64,000 nucleotides of DNA from Clostridia bacterium (lineage in GTDB: Bacteria > Bacillota > Clostridia > Oscillospirales > CAG-272), in the NCBI GenBank assembly GCA_017624905.1, contig JAGAMD010000026.1, forward strand, positions 1-64,000, given 5' to 3'. The translations under genes and the position numbers were made by a program. Positions 23,275 to 32,085 of the stretch are shown piece by piece; the first letter of the stretch is position 1, and every line of letters starts with the position of its first letter. The notes beneath the pieces were generated by a model. The model had not been told where the DNA came from. It was given only the letters and a program-made list of their open reading frames with translations, and ran no database searches.

Positions 23275-24972
23275 TTATTTATCTGTTTTTTCCATACCAC
23301 AGGAGTAACACCTATTAGATAGCAATTCCTCATTTTTGATACTGCTATATAGTCTAAAGCCACCTGCGAAATTGTAGGCATCAAAGCCGTTTTGCATTAA
23401 AATTCGTGTTGCCAAATAGCTACGGAGTCCACTTTGACACATAACATAGATTTTTTTGGATTTATCAAGCTCGCCTATACGTTCTCTTAAGTCATCAAGC
23501 GGAATATTGATAAAGCCGTCAGCACGACCTCGCATATATTCAAACGGAGTGCGAGTGTCAAGCAAAATTACATCCTTTCTTTCACGCAAGGCGGAAATAT
23601 CTTCATAATAAAACTGCTTTACCACACCGTTCTTGATATTTTCGGCGACAAAGCCTGCCATATTAACAGGGTCCTTTGCCGAGGAATATGGTGGTGCGTA
23701 TGCCAAATCTAAATCCTTTAGGCAATCAGCCTTCAAGCCTGCGCGAATTGCAGTTGCAATTACATCAATACGCTTATCCACACCATCGTAGCCGACAATT
23801 TGTGCGCCTAAAAGCTTAAGGCTATTCCTTTCAAAAATCAACTTTAGAGTCATTGCCTTTGCTCCCGGGTAATATCCTGCGTGGGAATTTTGGGTTAAAA
23901 TAACCTTTTCGTATTCGTAGCCGTTTGATTTTGCTTGTTGTTCGTTAATTCCCGTCGTTGCCACTGTCATATCAAATAGCTTTATAACAGATGAGCCCTG
24001 TGAGCCCTTATATTCGCTTTCAAGCCCACAAATATTGTCAGCAGCGATACGTCCCTGCTTGTTTGCAGGTCCTGCCAAGGAAATTACTGCATCCTGCTCG
24101 GTTACAAAATGCTTTACCTGCACGGCATCACCCACTGCGTAAATATCGGGGGCAGAGGTTTCCATTTTACCATTTACCTTGATTGCGCCCTTTAAGCCAA
24201 GCTCCAAGCCTGCCTTTTTAGCAAGTGTATTTTCAGGAGTAACACCAACTGCAAGCACGACCATATCGGCACTGATTTGCCCACCGCCATCAAGCTCAAG
24301 CAAGACCTTGTTATCTGTAATGCTCATTTTACTTGCGCTACTATTGAGTATCAGCTCTACTCCGTGGTAACGGAAGCTTGCGTGGATAAACGACGCAATA
24401 TCGCAGTCAACAGGAGGCAAAAGATGGTTGCCACGCTGAACTATTGTTGTTTTTATTCCAAGCTCAGCAAGGTTTTCCGCCATTTCAAGACCGATAAAGC
24501 CACCGCCGATAATAACTGATGTTTTAGGCTTATTCTGCTCGACAAAAGCACGAATTTTTAACGTATCCTCTACTGTTCTAAGAGTAAAGGTTCTTTCGTT
24601 TTCAGTATAAAAATCAGGTAAAATAGGCTTTGCTCCGGGGGATAAAATAAGCTTATCATAGCTTTCCTTAAAGCTGACACCTGTTTTCAGGTCGGTTACA
24701 GAAACGGTTTTGTTTTTTGCGTCAATATCGGTTACCTCGTGATTAACCTTGGCTTTAATTCTAAATCGCCTATAAAAGCCCTCTGGCGTTTGCAGTGTCA
24801 AATCCTCTTTATCCTCAATGACGCCACCGATATAATATGGCAAGCCACAGTTTGCATATGAAATATAACCCGAGCGTTCAAAAATGACAATCTCCGCACT
24901 CTCGTCTATTCTTCTTATTCTTGCCGCAGCAGTTGCTCCACCCGCAACCCCACCAATAATTACGACCTTCAT
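23275..24972 (-). CDS. CoA-disulfide reductase with C-terminal rhodanese domain
   Basis: 565 residues. The start at MKVVIIGGVAGGATAAARIR follows GGAGA; an upstream ATG adds 12 non-homologous residues. The FAD-binding Rossmann motif opens the protein. SYANCGLPYYIGG carries the single redox Cys (residue 42) of CoA-disulfide reductases. A second nucleotide site is SVIIGGGFIGLEMAE, and IYAVGDAV closes the FAD site. The last 100 residues are a rhodanese domain with the catalytic loop MCQSGLRSY, followed by a short tail containing CYSCG. CoADR-rhodanese fusions reduce CoA disulfides, CoA persulfide or polysulfide with NAD(P)H, fitting anaerobic thiol and sulfur management. Confidence 0.9.
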   Translation of the reverse strand: MKVVIIGGVAGGATAAARIRRIDESAEIVIFERSGYISYANCGLPYYIGGVIEDKEDLTLQTPEGFYRRFRIKAKVNHEVTDIDAKNKTVSVTDLKTGVSFKESYDKLILSPGAKPILPDFYTENERTFTLRTVEDTLKIRAFVEQNKPKTSVIIGGGFIGLEMAENLAELGIKTTIVQRGNHLLPPVDCDIASFIHASFRYHGVELILNSSASKMSITDNKVLLELDGGGQISADMVVLAVGVTPENTLAKKAGLELGLKGAIKVNGKMETSAPDIYAVGDAVQVKHFVTEQDAVISLAGPANKQGRIAADNICGLESEYKGSQGSSVIKLFDMTVATTGINEQQAKSNGYEYEKVILTQNSHAGYYPGAKAMTLKLIFERNSLKLLGAQIVGYDGVDKRIDVIATAIRAGLKADCLKDLDLAYAPPYSSAKDPVNMAGFVAENIKNGVVKQFYYEDISALRERKDVILLDTRTPFEYMRGRADGFINIPLDDLRERIGELDKSKKIYVMCQSGLRSYLATRILMQNGFDAYNFAGGFRLYSSIKNEELLSNRCYSCGMEKTDK

Positions 24973-25021
24973 AGGCTCTCCTTTTATAAATAGTTTTAAT
25001 AAAAACACCTTTTGGCATAGC

Positions 25022-25044
25022 TAACCTTGGTTAATTCTATTATA
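25022..25044 (-). promoter_or_regulatory. CoA-disulfide reductase promoter -10 with adjoining dyad
   Basis: TATAAT (25039-25044, minus strand) is clear; the -35 is weak. TAACCTTGGTTA at 25022-25033 is a near-palindrome (TAACC/GGTTA arms) at the start point, a candidate operator. Confidence 0.45.
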
Positions 25045-25317
25045 TCATAAAACTATTTTCTTTACAGTGATTTATAAAAAAATATTTTTATTTAATTACT
25101 GCATATAAAAATTTAAGTTTGATATTTTTGAATGGTTTTCAAGAATCTAATAAAGTCAATTCCCAAGGCGTTTTTGCGATGTTTGGGAATTTTGTTTTTG
25201 TCAATTAAAAGTAATGAGCTCTGTGCAAGACAGAGCTCATTACCAAGCAATTTAATATTCAATTTTTGTCTAAGCTTTTTAGTTTGCTTCATTTTTGTGT
25301 AAGTTGTTTTGCTTTTG
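25045..25317. other. Intergenic region between the CotH-like and CoA-disulfide reductase genes
   Basis: No gene is visible. It holds an imperfect hairpin around AATTCCCAA/TTGGGAATT (near 25157-25195) and a very strong 14-bp hairpin at 25211-25243, described separately. The remainder is AT-rich spacer. Confidence 0.6.
25211..25243 (-). terminator. Strong hairpin, likely terminator of the CotH-like gene
   Basis: A perfect 14-bp stem (GTAATGAGCTCTGT and its complement) around 5 bases, followed on the minus strand by TTTTAATTG. Confidence 0.7.
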
Positions 25318-27573
25318 CTATTCCTGTGGTATCAAAATTTTGTCCATAACCTCGATACGTTTTCTTGCAAAGGTTAGAATTTGATCTAAATGGTCGATGT
25401 TTTGAGAAGGAACTCCTGTCCATTTTTGCTTTTCGGCTTCTTTTACAGCGGTAGGAATTGCATAAAAGAATTCTTGGAAATGGTTAGTAATGTTTTCAAC
25501 CGTAAGAATCTCTCGTCTTAGCTCTATATATCTTTGACAAACACGGTCAAAGTAGTTGACATAAATTCTTTCCCATAAGAGATTTAGGTTAGAGTGATTT
25601 CTTTCGGGTGCAAGTCCCTTTCCGTCAACGAGTGCTGATATAGGATGAGTGTTTTCGTCAAATTCGATATTTCCGTTCCATCTCATGCCCCAAGTACCAT
25701 CCATATCGTACATACTACTGAACCACACCTTGCCGTCAAGAGTTACCCAAAGTATGTTTTTACTTGTATTGTCGTCGGCACAAATAAAGAACGTATATAG
25801 CATCGAATCGATACATTTATCAACATCGGCATACTCGTGAATTCCGTTTTTAAAATCCTCGCCGTCGTTATTATAAACAAACCGTATCAAATCAAGCATA
25901 CTATTGTACACCCATTGAGTATTATTATCAACCAAGCTATCCTCGTTTGAGGCATATTCAAGAACGAATCCGTTTGTTGAAACTTCTCTAAATGAAACAG
26001 CGTTGTTCCATGTTTCAGTCATTAATATAGCTTGATTCTTCTCGTCGCTATCGTGCATATCAAACATCCACTTATCCTTTGGAATATTTAAGGTATAAAG
26101 TCCTTGATATACACCATTATTATAAACTAAAATTGGAAATCCGTCTATCACTCCGCCGTTTGGAGTGTCGACAAGCTCATCATTTCTTGATTTTACAATT
26201 TCACCAAATATTTTAGCGGATACTACATTTCTTGATTGTGAGTAGTCAATATAGTTGGCTTTTAGGCAATATTTATTCTCTCTGCCCCAACCATCGACAA
26301 GCTCAACCTTGTTTTTTGTTCCGTCTGCCTTAAATAGCTTTACATTGAAGTTCTTTTTGGGTTTAGTAGCACTTGATGCTCCCTGCACCTTTATTTCGGC
26401 TGTACAATCAAAGCTAAGCTCCTCTGACTCATATGTGAATTCAACCACGTTTGTATAGCCTTTGGCGGTTGGCAAGCTTCCGCCTAAATCAATAACGGGT
26501 ATGCCAACATCATCCGATGTTACAGTCTTATATATCTTCACTGTTGAATCAAGACAAGAAAACACACCACAGCATTCAACAGAATGCTCATTTACAAGCA
26601 AGAGAGAATCAAGTACAAGCTCGGATGTGTCAAATTGTCTGTCACATTGAATACAAAGACCGTCTATATCACAAATATGATAGCCATATATCGCTTCCTT
26701 TGTAAATACCAGCTCTTCTGCACATCTGCCACAAGTATATTCCGTCTTTCCGGCTTCACATAGTGCCTCTTTTTGAGCTATCAATTGCCAATCGTGTCCT
26801 AATGCATCGCCCTCGGAGATTTTGCAATTTTCACAGTACTTAGAGCTTAAGCAGGTTGCCTCTATCCAGCTATGACCATATTCAAAGCCTTCATTTTTAG
26901 AGCAAACGCTGCATACTCTTTCCTCATCACAGCCTTTATATATCCAGTTATGAGGCAGATCCTCAGTTGTTACGGTGCCGCATTTTCTGCAAACCTTTGG
27001 ATTTTTACAGGTGGTTATTATCCAATCGTGTCCTAAAGCTTCTCCATCTGTTTCGCCACATTTTGTGCAGGTTTTTGGCAAATCACAGTTGGCATCTGTC
27101 CACTCGTGTTCCTTTTCTCCACCAATGAACTTACATTCCAAACAGGTTTGAACCTCAAGGCACTTATCTGTATCCCAGGTATGCTCCTTTGCCCCCTCCT
27201 TTTCACCACACGTTCTGCAGGTCTTGTCGTCTGTGCAAAGGTTGGATGTCCAGTTATGTCCAAGCGTTTTTTCCTCAGTTATACCACATACTTCACAGGT
27301 TCCCAAGGTTACGCAGTTAGCATTTTTCCATTTATGTTCACCTATTTTTCCCTCTGTTTCACCACAGCTTACGCATGTTTTAGGTGCTTGGCAGGTTGCG
27401 GGGCTATAGCTATGCGCGATTGGTGTCCCCTCTGTTTTTCCACACAGGGTGCAGGTATTTGGGGATTTACAGGTTGCAGGACTAAAATTATGCTCGCACT
27501 CTTTCTTCCCACATGATATCAAAGTAAGAGAAAGAGCAAACGATACCAATAATAAAAGTAGTATTCTTTTCAT
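25318..27573 (-). CDS. CotH kinase-family lipoprotein with N-terminal Cys/His repeats
   Basis: 751 residues. The signal peptide ends in LTLISC (Cys21). Residues about 26-265 contain nine tandem units of 25-27 residues of the form W-x-x-x-x-C-x-x-x-x-x-C-x-x-C-(G)-x-(T)-E-G-x-x-x-x-G-H, with a tenth, partial unit. The C-terminal half (from about 390) is a CotH kinase-like domain (PF08757): EIKVQGASSATKPKKNFNVK, LKANYIDYSQSRN, GLYTLNIPKDKW and SSMYDMDGTWGMRW supply the nucleotide- and metal-site regions. Secreted CotH-like proteins occur in Clostridia, often on cell surfaces or cellulosomes. The repeats may bind zinc or be disulfide-linked spacers. Monocistronic, with a promoter and leader hairpin. 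Confidence 0.82.
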   Translation of the reverse strand: MKRILLLLLVSFALSLTLISCGKKECEHNFSPATCKSPNTCTLCGKTEGTPIAHSYSPATCQAPKTCVSCGETEGKIGEHKWKNANCVTLGTCEVCGITEEKTLGHNWTSNLCTDDKTCRTCGEKEGAKEHTWDTDKCLEVQTCLECKFIGGEKEHEWTDANCDLPKTCTKCGETDGEALGHDWIITTCKNPKVCRKCGTVTTEDLPHNWIYKGCDEERVCSVCSKNEGFEYGHSWIEATCLSSKYCENCKISEGDALGHDWQLIAQKEALCEAGKTEYTCGRCAEELVFTKEAIYGYHICDIDGLCIQCDRQFDTSELVLDSLLLVNEHSVECCGVFSCLDSTVKIYKTVTSDDVGIPVIDLGGSLPTAKGYTNVVEFTYESEELSFDCTAEIKVQGASSATKPKKNFNVKLFKADGTKNKVELVDGWGRENKYCLKANYIDYSQSRNVVSAKIFGEIVKSRNDELVDTPNGGVIDGFPILVYNNGVYQGLYTLNIPKDKWMFDMHDSDEKNQAILMTETWNNAVSFREVSTNGFVLEYASNEDSLVDNNTQWVYNSMLDLIRFVYNNDGEDFKNGIHEYADVDKCIDSMLYTFFICADDNTSKNILWVTLDGKVWFSSMYDMDGTWGMRWNGNIEFDENTHPISALVDGKGLAPERNHSNLNLLWERIYVNYFDRVCQRYIELRREILTVENITNHFQEFFYAIPTAVKEAEKQKWTGVPSQNIDHLDQILTFARKRIEVMDKILIPQE

Positions 27574-27584
27574 TAATTGCTCCC

Positions 27585-27616
27585 TGTGTCGCAGATGCTT
27601 TCGCTAACGCGACACA
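27585..27616 (-). promoter_or_regulatory. Leader hairpin next to the CotH-like gene's ribosome binding site
   Basis: On the minus strand TGTGTCGC pairs with GCGACACA (8 bp), with GCGAAAGC inside the loop. GGGAG follows directly, so the hairpin could control access to the ribosome binding site. Confidence 0.5.
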
Positions 27617-27638
27617 TATTATAAAGTAATCTATAAAT

Positions 27639-27667
27639 AGTATATCATATTATATCTTGTTTTTCAA
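27639..27667 (-). promoter_or_regulatory. Promoter of the CotH-like gene
   Basis: TTGAAA and TATACT with a 17-base spacer on the minus strand. Confidence 0.65.
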
Positions 27668-27688
27668 GATAACATTCTGCACAAAAAA

Positions 27689-27708
27689 GCCCACACAGTC
27701 GTGTGGGC
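27689..27708 (-). terminator. Terminator of the LRR protein-small peptide unit
   Basis: GCCCACAC pairs with GTGTGGGC around 4 bases and is followed by TTTTTTG on the minus strand. Confidence 0.88.
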
Positions 27709-27717
27709 CTCTTTTTA

Positions 27718-27891
27718 CTATTTACCTAGTTCTTTTATTCTAGCCATTAGGCTTTCAATGTCAATTATGCCTTTAAGCGTATTCTCTTCCTCAGTAACCT
27801 CCATAGAAGCAGACATAATATCCTCAAACGAACTGAAATTTTCAATTTCAATTTCAGGTGTTATATACTTTTTCAATTCTAATTCCTCCAT
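27718..27891 (-). CDS. Small 57-residue acidic protein
   Basis: The translation begins MEELELKKYITPEIEIENF and ends SLMARIKELGK. It starts 8 bases after the stop codon of the leucine-rich-repeat gene, with no strong ribosome binding site, so translation is probably coupled; a strong terminator follows its stop. K-Y-x-x-P-E-I-E-I-x-x-F with a D-I-x-x-A/S stretch about ten residues later resembles short peptides common in Clostridia that precede or accompany exported or modified products; this is my pattern recognition, not a family match. Function unknown. The length is modest, but the strict end-to-end packing with its neighbour argues that it is real. Confidence 0.55.
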   Translation of the reverse strand: MEELELKKYITPEIEIENFSSFEDIMSASMEVTEEENTLKGIIDIESLMARIKELGK

Positions 27892-27899
27892 TTCAGTTA

Positions 27900-29777
27900 T
27901 TAGTGTTCATTTTGGCTTCTAACATAACCATATATTGAATTATAGGAAACAGTTAAATACTTGCCGTCATTTGTTTTTCCACCAACGCAAATATCGTCTT
28001 GGTCCTGTACGTAATATGATGGCAATGATATTTGCCTTGCTTCAAGTGTACCGTCCTCGGCTTGTACGACAACGTCTTTATACGCTTTTGTCTCGTCCTT
28101 ATGAATCAAATATGCCGAAATAACTATTTGCTCATCTCCACGAGCAATTTCACTACCGTCAACATAACCTATTCCCTTTGAATAAGTAACAATAAACTCT
28201 ATTGTTGAAATGTTGCGCTCCTTTGATTCTTCAAGCTGGCTCTCCGTCAAATATGCTCCAACACCGGAAATATTATCGCGAAGGTCTATTCCCTCACCTA
28301 TGTAATTATCATATACAGATTTCATAAGGAACAAAACGCCTATTTCGCATTCACCATAAACGGATTCATATGCCTCGAGTGCATTTGAATAAATCTCAAA
28401 ACCGTTTACAAATGCATGCATTCCATCATATGTGCAAACGGAATAGCCCTTTGAAATCAATATTGGTCTTACGGTTGTTTCTGTTGTTGCTTGTTGACAA
28501 ACTATACAGTTACCACCATACGCTGTTCCCTCGTGCCCTATGCCGTATGGATAAACTATGTCTGTGATGTCAGAGGTTGGATCAATCATATGTCCACCTA
28601 GAAAATCAGCACATAATGTTGTATCGCTAAGAAAATCTAAAGACTTTGCTAAAACCTTACTTGCGTTTCCTGAGAATTTAAAGTCTGTGCCTGAGCTTTC
28701 AAATACATCCATCAAGGCTTGAACATCGTCAGCACTCTTTGCTGAAACTATAACAGGTGTATAATCCTTAGATTGAGTAACTATACTATCGTTAGAAAGC
28801 TCGGTAATTGTTGCAGGAATAACAAGCAGTTCAACCTTACCTGACATTGTAATTGCACCTGTACCAATCTTTTTTAGGCTTGTACCCAAGAAAATATAGC
28901 TTGCGCTTGATCCTGTGAAGGCATAGTCTCCAATTTCCTCAACTGATGCTGATAAAATGATTTCAGAAATATGATAGTTATCATTTTCGTGGAAGCAATA
29001 TGCTGGAATGCTTTTTAGCTCAACACACTTAGAAAGGTTAATCTTTGTGAAATGACAGCCCTCAAATGCACCCTCACCTAAATGAACCAAGTGCTTATTA
29101 AAGTTAAATGTGTCAAGTGGACAATCGTGGAAAGCTCTGTAGCCGATAGATTGAATCATTTGGTGGTTGTGATTACCTTCAATTGCTCCGTCGTTTTCAC
29201 CCTCGTGGTCTGCCAAGGTCTCACTTTCAAACTCTGCAAGAGCTACGCAGTGAGCGAATGCAAAGTCGCCTATTGTAAGCAATGTATTTGGGACTCTCAC
29301 ATATGTAAGCGAATTTGACTCGGTTGCGTGTGGATATGGCTTTTCGCTGGTCCCCTCCTCAACCCAATGTTCATCATCAACGAATGCTCTTCTTGGCACT
29401 TCTGTAAGTCCATAAGGAAGCTCTATGGCGATGATGTTTTTTATGGAGAGGTCAACACCAATATAGCTACTAAGACGTTCAAAGTTCCATGTCAAGGTAG
29501 ACTCATTTTCCAAAATATAATATGTTGGATATGTAACGGTTACCTCTTGTCCATTGTCTGTATATTTTATTAAAACTCGTGCACATTTTTCATTATACCA
29601 ACCATCACAATGCTCCTCTGTACCATGTAGCTCGTCACCAAAAATATGACACTGAGGAATAATGGAGTCGTCTATTTTTTCTGCAAGAGCTCCAAATTCT
29701 GTGCTTGCACTAACAGGAAGCACAAAAATTGATATGGCTATGATAAAAAATGATGCCAATAAAACAACCTTTTTCAT
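27900..29777 (-). CDS. Secreted leucine-rich-repeat (BspA/LRR_5-type) protein
   Basis: 625 residues. A signal peptide (VVLLASFFIIAISIFVLPVSA) ends near residue 25 with an ordinary A-x-A cleavage site, so it is secreted rather than lipid-anchored. From about residue 110 to 330 it carries BspA-like LRR_5 repeats: GLTEVPRRAF, TIGDFAFAHC, SIGYRAFHDC, HLGEGAFEGC, EEIGDYAF and KKIGTGA. Such repeats commonly mediate adhesion or protein binding on gut and oral bacteria. The C-terminal 280 residues have no repeat I can name. No LPXTG or S-layer motif was seen, so attachment is unclear. It is followed by a coupled 57-residue gene. Confidence 0.78.
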   Translation of the reverse strand: MKKVVLLASFFIIAISIFVLPVSASTEFGALAEKIDDSIIPQCHIFGDELHGTEEHCDGWYNEKCARVLIKYTDNGQEVTVTYPTYYILENESTLTWNFERLSSYIGVDLSIKNIIAIELPYGLTEVPRRAFVDDEHWVEEGTSEKPYPHATESNSLTYVRVPNTLLTIGDFAFAHCVALAEFESETLADHEGENDGAIEGNHNHQMIQSIGYRAFHDCPLDTFNFNKHLVHLGEGAFEGCHFTKINLSKCVELKSIPAYCFHENDNYHISEIILSASVEEIGDYAFTGSSASYIFLGTSLKKIGTGAITMSGKVELLVIPATITELSNDSIVTQSKDYTPVIVSAKSADDVQALMDVFESSGTDFKFSGNASKVLAKSLDFLSDTTLCADFLGGHMIDPTSDITDIVYPYGIGHEGTAYGGNCIVCQQATTETTVRPILISKGYSVCTYDGMHAFVNGFEIYSNALEAYESVYGECEIGVLFLMKSVYDNYIGEGIDLRDNISGVGAYLTESQLEESKERNISTIEFIVTYSKGIGYVDGSEIARGDEQIVISAYLIHKDETKAYKDVVVQAEDGTLEARQISLPSYYVQDQDDICVGGKTNDGKYLTVSYNSIYGYVRSQNEH

Positions 29778-29823
29778 AAAAACAATTGCTCCTTTTTATG
29801 CTTTATTCATAATCATAATAGAT

Positions 29824-29851
29824 ATTATATCATATAATATTCTTTTGTCAA
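29824..29851 (-). promoter_or_regulatory. Promoter of the LRR protein gene
   Basis: TTGACA and TATAAT with a 16-base spacer on the minus strand. Confidence 0.7.
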
Positions 29852-29973
29852 CTATTTAATTTCAATTGGAGAAAATTTGTATAAATCAATAAATCAACCT
29901 TTTTCCATTACCTCTTTTTAGTTATTATCACAAATTACAGACGGGCAAAGAGCAGACACATTAAGAAAACAAA

Positions 29974-30012
29974 AACAACCACTCAATACCTTTTCGATAA
30001 AGAGTGATTGTT
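29974..30012 (-). terminator. Terminator after lysS
   Basis: AACAATCACTC pairs with GAGTGGTTGTT (one G-U), followed by TTTTGTTTT on the minus strand. Confidence 0.8.
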
Positions 30013-30035
30013 TGCTTTGTGTATCGTTCGTGAAT

Positions 30036-31562
30036 TTAGTTGTCGCTAAGTGGCTTCATTGTTGGGAAAAGTAGTACATCGCGGATGGATGCACTATCTG
30101 TGAGCAGCATTACTAGGCGGTCGATGCCGAAGCCGAGGCCTCCTGTTGGAGGCATACCGTATTCAAGGGCGTCGATGTAGTCATAGTCTACCTCTGCCTT
30201 GGAGTCCGGTTCTTCCTTTAATTTTTCTGCTACTTGTCCTTCAAATCTTGCTTTTTGGTCGATTGGGTCATTTAGCTCACTGAATGCGTTACCGTATTCG
30301 GTTGCATTGATAAAGTACTCAAATCTTTCAGTAAATGCAGGGTTTGTTGGTTTTCTCTTTGCAAGTGGGCTGTTTTCAACCGGATAGTCATATATAAATG
30401 TTGGTTGAATTAGCTTTTCTTCAACGTATGCGTCAAAGATTTCAATAAGGACTCTGCCCTTTGTTGCATCAGTTGCTACCTCAACGTGTAGCTTCTTTGC
30501 TACCTCACGAGCTTCCTCGTCGGTTGCCCAGTCGTTATAGTCAACGCCTGCGTATTTCTTTACTGCCTCAACCATGGTTAGACGCTCCCAATTACCCATA
30601 TCAATTTCTGTGCCTTGATATGTAATCTTGGTTGTGCCACAAACCTTTTCGGCTAGCATTTTGTACATTTCCTCAACGAGATCCATCATACCGTGGTAAT
30701 CAGTAAACGCTTGGTATAATTCAATTGTTGTAAACTCAGGGTTATGCTTTGTGTCCATACCCTCGTTTCTAAAGATACGGCCTACCTCATAAACCTTGTG
30801 CATACCACCAACGATTAGACGCTTTAGGTAAAGCTCAGTTTCGATACGGAGTGTCATATCAAGGTCAAGAGTATTATGGTGTGTCTTAAATGGGCGAGCT
30901 GAAGCACCGATTTCCATAGGAACCAAAATTGGAGTGTCAACCTCTAAGAAGCCCTTGTTATCAAGGTAATTTCTTATTTCCTTTAGGATAAGTGAACGCT
31001 TATAGAATGTGTCCTTAACCTCCGGGTTTACGATTAAGTCAACATATCTTTGTCTATATCTTTGCTCAAGGTTAGTTAAGCCGTGATACTTTTCCGGTAG
31101 TGGACGGAGAGATTTTGAAAGAAGAACAGCACTTTTTGCGTGGATAGAAACCTCGCCTGTTCTTGTTCTGAAAAGAACGCCCTCAACACCGATAATATCA
31201 CCGATGTCCCACTTCTTAAAGCCTGCATAGTCCTCTTCTCCAAGGTCATTTTTGGAAACATAGAGCTGAACCTTGCCTGCCTCGTCAAGCAGATGTGCAA
31301 ATGAAGCCTTACCCATAATACGGCGGGACATCATTCTACCTGCTACACGTACAACTATTTCCTCGCCCTCGGCAAGTGTTGGCTCTTTTTGTTCAAAGAG
31401 CTTAATTGCATCTTGGCTTAGGTGTGTTACATCATACTTTGTAATTTCAAAAGGGTTCTTGCCCTCGTCCTGCAAGGACTTTAGCTTTTCCCTTCTTATA
31501 ATCATTTGCTCACTCAAATCCTCTTCGAGTGCTACATTTTCGTTATTTACTACTTCTGCCAT
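30036..31562 (-). CDS. lysS: Lysyl-tRNA synthetase, class II
   Basis: 508 residues, normal for bacterial LysS, which charges tRNA-Lys. An N-terminal OB-fold for anticodon binding (VRVAGRMMSRRIMGKASFAHL) precedes the class II catalytic domain: motif 1 near IRNYLDNKGFLEVDTPIL, motif 2 VYEVGRIFRNEGMDTKHNPEFT, and motif 3 GGLGFGIDRLVMLLT. It is 10 bases downstream of greA, the last gene of a likely pucR-ctp-greA-lysS unit. greA-lysS adjacency is widespread in Bacillota. Confidence 0.96.
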   Translation of the reverse strand: MAEVVNNENVALEEDLSEQMIIRREKLKSLQDEGKNPFEITKYDVTHLSQDAIKLFEQKEPTLAEGEEIVVRVAGRMMSRRIMGKASFAHLLDEAGKVQLYVSKNDLGEEDYAGFKKWDIGDIIGVEGVLFRTRTGEVSIHAKSAVLLSKSLRPLPEKYHGLTNLEQRYRQRYVDLIVNPEVKDTFYKRSLILKEIRNYLDNKGFLEVDTPILVPMEIGASARPFKTHHNTLDLDMTLRIETELYLKRLIVGGMHKVYEVGRIFRNEGMDTKHNPEFTTIELYQAFTDYHGMMDLVEEMYKMLAEKVCGTTKITYQGTEIDMGNWERLTMVEAVKKYAGVDYNDWATDEEAREVAKKLHVEVATDATKGRVLIEIFDAYVEEKLIQPTFIYDYPVENSPLAKRKPTNPAFTERFEYFINATEYGNAFSELNDPIDQKARFEGQVAEKLKEEPDSKAEVDYDYIDALEYGMPPTGGLGFGIDRLVMLLTDSASIRDVLLFPTMKPLSDN

Positions 31563-31572
31563 TTTTTAGTCC

Positions 31573-32058
31573 TTATTTCTTTGTTCTTTCAAGTGATAGA
31601 ATTTTTACTTCCTTTTCGCCGGATGGTGTTACAATTGTTACATTTTCACCCTTCTTGTGTCCAACAAGTGCTGAACCGATAGGAGATAGGTCTGAAATTT
31701 TCTTTTCAAGAGGAGCAACCTCGTTTGAAGAAACGATGTGATATGTTACTTCTCTGCCATCTTCGTACTTAATTGTTACTGTTGAGCCGATGCTAACAAC
31801 GTTTTTGTCAATGTTTTCCTCGGAAACAACCTCACCGTTTTTGATAAGGAATTCAAGCTCGGCAATTCTGTGCTCTACTTGTGCCTGTTGGTTCTTTGCC
31901 TCGTCATATTCACTGTTTTCTGACAAGTCACCAAAGCTTCTTGCTTCCTTTAAAAGCTCCTTAACCTCTTGACGACGAGTAACCTTTAAATAATCTAACT
32001 CGTCAATTAATTTTTGATAACCTTCTTTTGTATATTTGGTCTTTTGTTCTGTTGCCAT
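31573..32058 (-). CDS. greA: Transcription elongation factor GreA
   Basis: 161 residues, standard GreA. The N-terminal coiled coil reads YTKEGYQKLIDELDYLKVTR and bears the cleavage-promoting acidic tip in FGDLSENSEYDEAKNQQ. The C-terminal FKBP-like domain (IGSTVTIKYEDGREVTYHIV ... GSALVGHKKGE) binds RNA polymerase. GreA rescues backtracked polymerase by stimulating transcript cleavage. It lies between the ctp gene (27 bases) and lysS (10 bases). Confidence 0.96.
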   Translation of the reverse strand: MATEQKTKYTKEGYQKLIDELDYLKVTRRQEVKELLKEARSFGDLSENSEYDEAKNQQAQVEHRIAELEFLIKNGEVVSEENIDKNVVSIGSTVTIKYEDGREVTYHIVSSNEVAPLEKKISDLSPIGSALVGHKKGENVTIVTPSGEKEVKILSLERTKK

Positions 32059-32085
32059 TTTTATATACCTTAACCTTTCGATTAT

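Noticed and set aside
27033..27263. Minus-strand ORF rich in Arg and Gly within the CotH-like gene
   Set aside because: It is a second frame through the Cys/His repeats, not an independent gene.
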